Assembly: GCF_002250115.1 (NCBI RefSeq)
Contig: NZ_CP019985.1
Location: 1,984,001-2,048,000, forward strand
Reading direction: 5' to 3'
DNA length: 64,000 bases
Origin: Shouchella clausii
Lineage (GTDB): Bacteria; Bacillota; Bacilli; Bacillales; Bacillaceae_D
The notes under the pieces were generated by a model that saw nothing but the letters and a program-made list of their open reading frames with translations, did not search any database and was not told where the DNA came from. Made by a program: the position numbers and the translations under genes. Below, one piece after another: positions 57,318 to 64,000 of the stretch. Position 1 is the first letter of the stretch. The number at the start of each line of letters is the position of its first letter.

Positions 57318-58229
57318 ATGGCATTGCAATTGGAACGGCTCCCGAGAATCGAGAAACGACGTCCCCATCGCGCCATAAAACGGTGGGCACGGCTCCTGCT
57401 CCGCAGCAAAACCGGGACTGTCGGATTGGCGATTGTCGCCGCTGTTATCGTGATGGCCGTATTTGCCAGCCTCTTGGCGCCCTACGATCCTAACGAAATG
57501 AACCCGGCCAACATGCTTCAGCCGCCTGTTTGGGTTGATGGGGGAACAGCTGCCCATATTCTTGGGACTGATAATTTAGGGCGCGATATTTTAAGCCGCG
57601 TCATTTACGGTTCGCAAATTTCGCTTCTTGTCGGGATTGCCGCTGTCGCCGTCGCTGGTTTCATCGGCGTGACGATTGGCATCGTTTCCGGCTATTATGG
57701 AGGCTGGGTTGATTCGTTTTTTATGCGCCTTGTCGACTCGTTTTTGTCTATTCCGAACATCTTATTTGCCCTTGTTATTTTAAGCGTGTTCGGTCCGAGT
57801 GTGTGGACATTGATTATCGTCCTTGGCGTTACCAATTGGGTAAACTACGCCCGCCTTGTCCGCGGGGAAGTACTGTCGTTAAAAGAAAGGGAATTTGTGA
57901 AAGCCGCCCGCTCGATTGGCGTTAAAAATGGCATGCTCATGTTTCGCCATTTGTTGCCGAATGTGCTGCCTGCCTTCATTGTCATTTCAACGCTCAGTGT
58001 AGCGACGACGATTATTCTTGAAGCGTCGCTCAGTTTTTTAGGCCTTGGCATCCAACCGCCTGACGTGTCTTGGGGCGGAATTTTGAGCGATGGGCGTGAT
58101 TATTTGGCTACGAGCTGGTGGTTGGCAACTTTTCCAGGCTTAGCAATCACGATTACAGTGCTTGGCATTATTTTCTTAGGTGATTGGTTGCGTGATGTGC
58201 TCGATCCACGTAGCCAAAGCCGGCGGTAA
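57318..58229 (+). CDS. Peptide ABC transporter permease (DppC type)
   Basis: 303 residues. A cytoplasmic N-terminus rich in Arg precedes the first helix, as in DppC/OppC. The docking loop reads FVKAARSIGVKNGMLMFRHLLPNVLP, and ILEASLSFLGLGIQPPDVSWGGIL is the conserved C-terminal part. The ATG at 57318 follows GGAGGGAAATC; the open frame extends 22 codons into dppB. It pairs with the preceding permease. Confidence 0.93.
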   Translation: MALQLERLPRIEKRRPHRAIKRWARLLLRSKTGTVGLAIVAAVIVMAVFASLLAPYDPNEMNPANMLQPPVWVDGGTAAHILGTDNLGRDILSRVIYGSQISLLVGIAAVAVAGFIGVTIGIVSGYYGGWVDSFFMRLVDSFLSIPNILFALVILSVFGPSVWTLIIVLGVTNWVNYARLVRGEVLSLKEREFVKAARSIGVKNGMLMFRHLLPNVLPAFIVISTLSVATTIILEASLSFLGLGIQPPDVSWGGILSDGRDYLATSWWLATFPGLAITITVLGIIFLGDWLRDVLDPRSQSRR

Positions 58230-58241
58230 GGAGAGGATCAG

Positions 58242-59231
58242 ATGGAAAAAGAAGCGCTCTTGTCAGTGAAAGGGCTTAGGACCGAGTTTTATACAGAACA
58301 TGGCGCGATCCCGTCGGTAAATGGTGTTACATTCTCCATTAAACGAGGGGAAACAGTGGCAGTCGTCGGCGAGTCGGGCTGCGGAAAAAGCGTAACATCG
58401 CTCTCGATCATGGGGCTCATTAGCGCTCCAGGAAAAGTCGTTGCTGGCGAAATTGAATTTAACGGCAACGACTTGACGGCGATCAGCGACAGCGAGTACC
58501 GCAAGCTGCGTGGAAATGAACTGTCGATGATTTTCCAAGAGCCCCTCACATCGTTAAACCCGTTATTTACAATCGGCAACCAACTGTCGGAAGTGATTTT
58601 GCTTCACCAAAACGTAATGAAAGCAGAGGCCAAGCAACAAAGCATCAATATGCTTAAAAAAGTCGGCATTCCTAGAGCGGAACAAGTTTATCGTTCTTAC
58701 CCCCATGCTTTAAGCGGCGGCATGCGCCAACGTGTGATGATTGCCATTGCCCTAGCTTGTAGCCCGAAACTGCTCATTGCCGATGAGCCGACGACTGCGC
58801 TTGATGTCACGATTCAAGCACAAATTTTGCACTTGCTGCGGACGCTTGTGAAGGAAAATGGCACAGCGATTTTGCTCATTACCCATGATCTTGGCGTCGT
58901 CGCTGAAATGGCCGACACAGTGATCGTCATGTACGCTGGACAAGTAGTCGAACAAACCGATGTCATCACGCTTTTTGAACAACCAGCACATCCGTATACG
59001 GTCGGGCTGTTGGCAAGCACGCCGAAAATCGACGAACACCAACAAACGTTGCCCTCGATCGAAGGCACAGTGCCGACACCAGACACGATGCCAACAGGCT
59101 GCCGCTTTTCGCCCCGTTGCCCAAAGGCGATGGCTCGCTGTAAACAGGAAGCACCTCCGATGTTCGAAGCAACAAAGGGCCACTATGTCCGTTGCTGGTT
59201 GTTTGATGAGAAGGGAGGGGCGGCTGTATGA
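58242..59231 (+). CDS. Peptide ABC transporter ATP-binding protein (DppD type)
   Basis: 329 residues. Walker A GESGCGKS, signature LSGGMRQRV, Walker [13 protein letters not shown] and switch THD are all intact. The C-terminal oligopeptide extension contains the four-Cys motif expected for DppD/OppD ([15 protein letters not shown]...RC), which often binds a cluster or metal. Its stop overlaps the next start (ATGA). Confidence 0.95.
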   Translation: MEKEALLSVKGLRTEFYTEHGAIPSVNGVTFSIKRGETVAVVGESGCGKSVTSLSIMGLISAPGKVVAGEIEFNGNDLTAISDSEYRKLRGNELSMIFQEPLTSLNPLFTIGNQLSEVILLHQNVMKAEAKQQSINMLKKVGIPRAEQVYRSYPHALSGGMRQRVMIAIALACSPKLLIADEPTTALDVTIQAQILHLLRTLVKENGTAILLITHDLGVVAEMADTVIVMYAGQVVEQTDVITLFEQPAHPYTVGLLASTPKIDEHQQTLPSIEGTVPTPDTMPTGCRFSPRCPKAMARCKQEAPPMFEATKGHYVRCWLFDEKGGAAV

Positions 59232-60265
59232 GCGATGTATTATTGGAAGCAAAGGGAATTACGAAGCATTTTCCAGTTAGCGAAGGCGTCCTCAAACGAA
59301 AAAAAGCGCTGCTCCGCGCCGTAGACGGTGTCGATTTAACGATTTATTCAGGGGAAACACTCGGTATTGTTGGTGAATCTGGCTGTGGCAAGTCCACATT
59401 AGGGAATGTCTTGATGCGGTTGCTTGAACCAACAAGCGGCGAATTGACATTTGACGGCAGCCCGTTTTTAACGTTAAGGGGAGAAGCATTGCGGCAAAAG
59501 CGGGCCGATATGCAAATGGTTTTCCAAGATCCGTTCTCTTCTTTAAATCCACGGATGAAAGTAATCGACATTATTGCCGAACCGTTAAAGACACATAAAA
59601 AAGCACAAGGCAAACAGTTGGTTGAACGTGTTTATGAATTGCTTGACATTGTTGGATTGGATCGTTCCTATGCAGGGCGCTATCCCCATGAATTTAGCGG
59701 CGGACAGCGCCAGCGAATTGGCATCGCCCGAGCGATTGCCTTGAAACCGAAGCTAGTGATTTGCGATGAGCCCGTGTCGGCACTGGATGTCTCGATCCAA
59801 GCACAAATTTTAAATTTGCTGGCGCGGCTGCAAAAAGAATTTCAATTAACATTTCTGTTTATTGCCCATGGGCTCCCGGCGATCAAGCATATTAGCGACC
59901 GTATCGCTGTTATGTATTTAGGCAAAGTCGTCGAGCTTGCCGATAAAGATGATTTATTTAATCAGCCGCTCCACCCATATACAGCAGGCTTAATTAGCGC
60001 CGTGCCGGTCACTGACCCACGAAAGCGCCATCAACGACAGCGAATCATTCCTGAAGGCGATATGCCAAGCCCCGTTCGTCCACCGAGCGGCTGCCGCTTC
60101 CATACACGCTGCCCGTATGCCCAGGAACGTTGCGCTGTCGAGGAACCTGTATTAGTTGAAAAAGCGGCTGGCCATCAAGTCGCTTGCCATTTTCCATTAA
60201 TGAATCGGCCAGGAGGTGCGCCAGATGAACATCATTGGCAAAACGGACATGCTCCGCTTGCTTGA
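59228..60265 (+). CDS. Peptide ABC transporter ATP-binding protein (DppF type)
   Basis: 345 residues. Walker A GESGCGKS, signature FSGGQRQRI and Walker [13 protein letters not shown] are present. The switch histidine is followed by Gly-Leu-Pro ([14 protein letters not shown]), where the family normally has AHDLSVV. The Cys-rich extension is [15 protein letters not shown]. It overlaps the peptidase gene by 41 bp. Confidence 0.93.
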   Translation: MSDVLLEAKGITKHFPVSEGVLKRKKALLRAVDGVDLTIYSGETLGIVGESGCGKSTLGNVLMRLLEPTSGELTFDGSPFLTLRGEALRQKRADMQMVFQDPFSSLNPRMKVIDIIAEPLKTHKKAQGKQLVERVYELLDIVGLDRSYAGRYPHEFSGGQRQRIGIARAIALKPKLVICDEPVSALDVSIQAQILNLLARLQKEFQLTFLFIAHGLPAIKHISDRIAVMYLGKVVELADKDDLFNQPLHPYTAGLISAVPVTDPRKRHQRQRIIPEGDMPSPVRPPSGCRFHTRCPYAQERCAVEEPVLVEKAAGHQVACHFPLMNRPGGAPDEHHWQNGHAPLA

Positions 60266-61358
60266 AACACTCGTAAACATTGATAGCGGCTCGTACTATA
60301 AAACAGGGGTGGACGCTGTCGGTAAAAAATTAATCCGCGCTTTTGAACCATTAGGGTTTAAAGCAGCTGTGTACAAACAGCCAACCTATGGAAACCACGT
60401 ATTATTGCAACATGTGGAAGCAACGCAACCAGCGATTTTGTTATTGGCCCACATGGACACCGTCTATCCGGTCGGCACCGTCAAAGAAAGGCCGTTTTCC
60501 ATTAAAGGAGAACGAGCGTATGGGCCAGGGGTGATTGACATGAAAGGCAGCCACGTCACCGCTTTCGCAGCACTAAAGGCACTGTGTAACGCCAACCCGC
60601 ATGCAGCGAAAAACGTCGCCCTTTTGCTGACGAGCGATGAAGAAATTGGCGCCCCTACAGGCAGGCCGCTCATTGAAGAACATGGAAAAGGAAAAAGAGC
60701 CTTGCTCGTTATGGAACCAGCGAGAAAAGATGGCTCCCTTGTCACCGCAAGGAGAGGCGGCGGACGGTTTACATTAGATGTCAGCGGCAAAGCAGCCCAT
60801 GCCGGTGTCGAGCCGGAAAAAGGCCGCAGCGCCATTGCTGAGTTAGCCGCTAAAATAATCAAACTGCACGCCCTCTCTGACCACGACGCAGGCATTAGCA
60901 TTAACGCTGGCCTCATTGAAGGCGGCACATCCGTCAACACCGTTGCCAGCCGTGCAAAAGCGCAAATCGATGTCCGCATTTCGAAGCTGAACCAAGCAGA
61001 ACCGTTGGAGAAGCGCATTCGCGCCATTTGCCAACAACCATGGCTTGACGGCACCACCATTACAGTAACAGGCGGAGTAACACGGCCACCAATGGAACGG
61101 AATCGCGACACGATGGAACTCATTTCCCTCATAAAAGCCATTGGCACCTCAATGGGCTTACATGTAACAGAAACAGCAACAGGCGGCAGTTCCGACGCTT
61201 CCTTCACATCGGCCCTCGGCATTCCGACCATTGACGGCATGGGCCCAGTCGGGGGAAACCAACATAGCGAAGAAGAATATTTGGAAATCGAATCGCTCGA
61301 AGAACGTGCCCTGCTGTTGGCTTACACAATCGAAGCGTTGTCAGCTAAAACGAAATAG
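60225..61358 (+). CDS. M20-family metallopeptidase (CPG2/ArgE-like)
   Basis: 377 residues. The ATG at 60225 has a perfect AGGAGGTG seven bases upstream and lies inside the dppF 3' end, so the two are translationally coupled. Zinc ligands and catalytic residues: HMDTVYPVG, GPGVIDMKG, TSDEEIG and GGNQHSEEEYLE. The dimerisation domain is inserted at ARRGGGRFTLDVSGKAAHAGVEPEKGRSAI. No signal peptide, so cytoplasmic. It probably hydrolyses the peptide or acyl-amino acid brought in by the importer. Confidence 0.92.
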   Translation: MNIIGKTDMLRLLETLVNIDSGSYYKTGVDAVGKKLIRAFEPLGFKAAVYKQPTYGNHVLLQHVEATQPAILLLAHMDTVYPVGTVKERPFSIKGERAYGPGVIDMKGSHVTAFAALKALCNANPHAAKNVALLLTSDEEIGAPTGRPLIEEHGKGKRALLVMEPARKDGSLVTARRGGGRFTLDVSGKAAHAGVEPEKGRSAIAELAAKIIKLHALSDHDAGISINAGLIEGGTSVNTVASRAKAQIDVRISKLNQAEPLEKRIRAICQQPWLDGTTITVTGGVTRPPMERNRDTMELISLIKAIGTSMGLHVTETATGGSSDASFTSALGIPTIDGMGPVGGNQHSEEEYLEIESLEERALLLAYTIEALSAKTK

Positions 61359-61370
61359 GAACAGCAAATA

Positions 61371-61412
61371 ACGCAAGCGTCACAGCCATTGCGACGTTTG
61401 CGTTTTACTATT
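61371..61412 (+). terminator. Terminator of the peptide-importer operon
   Basis: ACGCAAGCGTC pairs with GACGTTTGCGT (one G-T pair), followed by a TTTTACTATTT tail. Confidence 0.7.
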
Positions 61413-61489
61413 TCATGTTCTCGTCAAAAAAGAGAGAAACCAGACAGCATGATGCTGCTCATCCGTAGGACTGCGCGAAAAAAGAAAGG

Positions 61490-61518
61490 GAGCTGACCAA
61501 TAAGTCAGCTCATTTTAT
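61490..61518. terminator. Terminator near the small membrane protein gene
   Basis: GAGCTGAC and GTCAGCTC with a 6-base loop, then ATTTTAT. It probably ends the minus-strand transcript from 61793; the upstream A-rich stretch gives the required T-run on that strand. Confidence 0.6.
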
Positions 61519-61562
61519 AGTAGGTTATCGTCTATATCTTCAAGCTCAATAGGTTAGCTATT

Positions 61563-61793
61563 CTAAGCTTGAATGAACAAAGCGATAATCAACAGGATAG
61601 AGAAAAGCAGAAAGGCGCCATTTAAAATGAGCCCAATCATTTTGACAGATGGTTTGGCGGCTTTCAACGCGAACAAGATTCCAACAATAGAGAGCAATGT
61701 CCACAAGCCAATCGTATATGTCGGCTCAAATTGAAAAAGAGTGCTTACATAATACAAAAGAACGCTTAAACAAAACAAGATAATGGATAACAC
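61563..61793 (-). CDS. Small two- or three-helix membrane protein
   Basis: 76 residues from GTG, with AAAGGAAAG upstream. Nearly the entire product is hydrophobic, with helices at about 2-16, 27-45 and 52-74 and a short basic loop (KAAKPSVKM). No family is recognised. It lies 40 bp after the ABC exporter on the same strand and could be co-transcribed. Confidence 0.6.
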   Translation of the reverse strand: MLSIILFCLSVLLYYVSTLFQFEPTYTIGLWTLLSIVGILFALKAAKPSVKMIGLILNGAFLLFSILLIIALFIQA

Positions 61794-61833
61794 AAATCTT
61801 CACTACTTTCCTTTAAAAGTCTAGCGTGCTCTT

Positions 61834-63618
61834 TTAGTTGATCAACTCGGGAGATTCTTTCTTATATAATTGGCGATCGACAAGTTCACGATAAAATTGG
61901 TGGTGCTCGATTAACTCATCGTGTGTTCCTTCGCCTGTTATTTCCCCGCTCTGGACAACGACCAATTTGTCTGCATGCTGCACGGTCGACAATCGATGGG
62001 CAATTACTAGCGTTGTCCTAGAAAGCATGAGTTGATTGAGCGCTTCTTGTACTAAAAATTCCGAATGGCTGTCAAGATGGGCGGTGGCCTCGTCTAACAA
62101 TAAAATTTGCGGATTTCGTAAAATGGCCCGAGCGATCGCAAGCCTTTGTCTTTGCCCGCCAGATACTAAAATGCCCCTTTCACCCACTTCTGTTTCTAAG
62201 CCGTCTGGCAAAGAGGCAATAAATGAAGATAAATTTGCTTTTTCTAAGGCTACGTGAATGTCGGCATCGCTGCTTTTTTCAGCATGGCCATACGTAAGAT
62301 TGTAGCGAATCGTACCCGCCATTAGCGGAGAATCTTGGGCAACATAGGCAATGTTTTGTCTCCAATCATGGACATCAAAGTAATTGATTGGTTGATTATC
62401 GTACTCTATCGTCCCTTCGCTTGGTGGATAAAATCGTTCAATTAATGAAAATAAGGTGGTTTTGCCTGCACCGCTAGGCCCGACAATTGCCGTTACTTCA
62501 CCGGCATTAGCGGTGAAACTTACATTTTTCAGGATATGGTTGCCATTCGGATAGGAGAAAGACACATTGGCAAATCGAATGCCGTTTACGCGGGCAACTG
62601 TTTCTTGATTGTGTGTATAAGATACACCTGACACCGATTGAGATTCCAATTCCTCCTCCATAATATATGTGATCCGTTCTGTTGCGCCTTTTGCTTTTTG
62701 CAATTGCGTAAAAAAGTGGCCCATTTGTGAGATTGGAGGGATAATCTGGAACATGTAAAAAACAATCGCAACTAATGTGCCGGCCGATAAGACCCCATTG
62801 GCAACTTGTATCCCCCCGTAACCAAAGACGACGACTAATACTAACAAGGTAATGGTTGTCATCAATGGAGAAATAATGGCCATTATTTTTCCGGTGTCCA
62901 ATCCATGTTTTAACAGTTGATCGATTCTGTTGTTGCCCTGAGACGTTTCCGGGTCTTCCGCTATAGACGATTTGACTAACCTGATATCCGACAACACACG
63001 CCCTAAATCCCCTTGAAATGAAGCTGTCTCATCTTGCAACGCTTTCGACACTTTGTATGTTTTTCTACCTAGTGGTTTTAATACAGCTAGCGACACAGGG
63101 ACAATCAATAATAAGAGAAGCGTAATGCTCCAATTTAATGCAAACAGGATAATAATCGAACCAAGTATTTTAATCGTTCCCGATAAAAAAGGAATCAATT
63201 GGTCGGTAAAAAAATTTTTAATAACATTTGTGTCATGGGTAATTCTGCTCATTGTTTCTCCAGAGCTATTCTGGTCATAAAATGAGACTGGCAATCGTAA
63301 CACTTTGTGCCAAAGATCTTTACGTAATTTTGCCACCATTATCTGGCCAATGTAGATCATCATATACATAGAGATGCCTGACAGAATGATTTGCACGATA
63401 AAGACGCCTGCGATTAGGGCAGCGGTTGTGCCGCTGAAATTTGATTCAACGGTTATGTCCACAAGGTTCATTGTTAATAGGGGGACAGCAAGAGATAGCG
63501 CCGTCTCCATCAGGACTAAGAACAGAGCTAGCCCAAGTAGCCATAGTGAGGGGCGGTAAAGATGCATCAGGGAAACGAACTCTTTTAATTGAACCTGTCG
63601 TTCAGTTGTAGAACCCAT
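61834..63618 (-). CDS. ABC exporter, fused membrane and ATPase domains (MsbA/BmrA type)
   Basis: 594 residues from the ATG at 63618 (AGAAAGGAAG upstream); the longer open frame lacks a ribosome site. Six membrane helices, then the nucleotide-binding domain with Walker A GPSGAGKT, signature LVSGGQRQR, Walker B ILLLDEATAHLD and switch IAHRLST. Such half-transporters work as dimers and export drugs, lipids or peptides. The start overlaps the end of an upstream TPR-type gene by 17 bp, so the two are probably coupled. Confidence 0.93.
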   Translation of the reverse strand: MGSTTERQVQLKEFVSLMHLYRPSLWLLGLALFLVLMETALSLAVPLLTMNLVDITVESNFSGTTAALIAGVFIVQIILSGISMYMMIYIGQIMVAKLRKDLWHKVLRLPVSFYDQNSSGETMSRITHDTNVIKNFFTDQLIPFLSGTIKILGSIIILFALNWSITLLLLLIVPVSLAVLKPLGRKTYKVSKALQDETASFQGDLGRVLSDIRLVKSSIAEDPETSQGNNRIDQLLKHGLDTGKIMAIISPLMTTITLLVLVVVFGYGGIQVANGVLSAGTLVAIVFYMFQIIPPISQMGHFFTQLQKAKGATERITYIMEEELESQSVSGVSYTHNQETVARVNGIRFANVSFSYPNGNHILKNVSFTANAGEVTAIVGPSGAGKTTLFSLIERFYPPSEGTIEYDNQPINYFDVHDWRQNIAYVAQDSPLMAGTIRYNLTYGHAEKSSDADIHVALEKANLSSFIASLPDGLETEVGERGILVSGGQRQRLAIARAILRNPQILLLDEATAHLDSHSEFLVQEALNQLMLSRTTLVIAHRLSTVQHADKLVVVQSGEITGEGTHDELIEHHQFYRELVDRQLYKKESPELIN

Positions 63619-64000
63619 ATGATTCTTCCTTTCTGACCGAGAGTTTGTCTGATAGCAGTTTTTTGAAAGGCAAATTATTTGTAAAGCTAGCAAAAAAATG
63701 GGCTTCCTGGTAGTGCTTTAAAATGTTTTTGAAGGGAACGCCTTTTTTTTCTAAACAAAGACCTTTATAATAAAGAAATTGCCCGACATACGCCGTACAA
63801 GCATAATTCCTAGATAATTGCAGGCCTTGTCCTATATCTTTTAAAGCAGCATCATAGTGATGGTAGTTCAGTTCAATGATTGCTTTTTGGTACAAAATAT
63901 AGATTTTTAAGTTTTTTTTGTGCAAATAGGTGTTCTTTCCTTTAATTCCTTCAACGGATGCAAGGCTTTTTTGTAAGTAGTCTAACGTTTCGCTATATGA
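63602..64000 (-). CDS. C-terminal part of a TPR-type protein (possibly a Rgg/PlcR-like regulator), truncated by window
   Basis: The frame is open to the window edge. The visible ~132 residues are helical, with TPR-like periodicity (LYQKAIIELNYHHYDAALKDIGQGLQLSRNYACTAYVGQFLYYKGLCLEKKG). Such regions end peptide-responsive regulators of the PlcR/Rgg type, but the N-terminal HTH, if any, is outside the window. Overlap with the exporter start suggests it may regulate it. Confidence 0.6.
   Translation of the reverse strand, partial: SYSETLDYLQKSLASVEGIKGKNTYLHKKNLKIYILYQKAIIELNYHHYDAALKDIGQGLQLSRNYACTAYVGQFLYYKGLCLEKKGVPFKNILKHYQEAHFFASFTNNLPFKKLLSDKLSVRKEESYGFYN

Overview
The window looks like chromosomal DNA of a Gram-positive Bacillaceae species. 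Supporting features are AGGAGG-type ribosome binding sites with frequent GTG and TTG starts, rho-independent terminators, cre-like sites, YesM/YesN-type regulators, a MalA/MalP/GlvR-type maltose locus, FolE2 behind a Zur-like box, and an LPXTG adhesin with its own sortase. Very acidic exported proteins and moderate GC would suit an alkaliphile of the Shouchella/Alkalihalobacillus group. That placement is inference.

Layout. 1-7.8 kb: the C-terminus of a secreted Ig-like/lectin-like protein, a YesN/YesM two-component pair, a carbohydrate ABC importer and an FAD oxidoreductase. 8.0-36.6 kb: an accessory region with FIVE CRISPR arrays in the same orientation (8.2-9.9, 16.3-20.3, 27.5-28.8, 32.6-33.0 and 35.5-36.6 kb). 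They hold about 96 repeats and 91 spacers. The repeat is of type I-C kind, and no cas gene is present. Every array has the same ~181-bp leader, yet each has its own four-base sequence in the hairpin loop of the repeat. Two copies of one IS3-family element sit in arrays 1 and 2, in opposite orientations. Between the arrays lie a maltose PTS locus (malA-malP/glvR), small membrane and SUKH/HXXEE genes, a galactitol-type PTS and tagatose pathway operon, folE2, a DUF2975/XRE/DUF817 group, decayed glycosidase ends and a divergent cis-prenyltransferase gene.

36.9-40.5 kb: a GntR regulator, a mannonate-dehydratase-like enolase-superfamily enzyme and a PTS EIIBC. 41-53.5 kb: a lipoprotein, a double-kinase hybrid sensor, a REC-BTAD response regulator, a 2255-residue LPXTG adhesin (about five collagen-adhesin-type domains and eleven SpaA/Cna-B repeats) and a class D-like sortase. 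This reads as a surface-adhesion module with its own signalling pair. 53.7-61.4 kb: an XRE regulator, a small unknown gene, and a complete five-gene peptide ABC importer with an M20 peptidase. 61.5-64 kb: a small membrane protein, an ABC exporter and the end of a TPR-type protein.

The most unusual feature is the set of five cas-less arrays. Their leaders are nearly constant while their repeat loops differ by array, and array 1 shows a loop change part-way along its length. All coordinates come from reading the sequence by eye. No database search was possible, so family names rest on recognised motifs.
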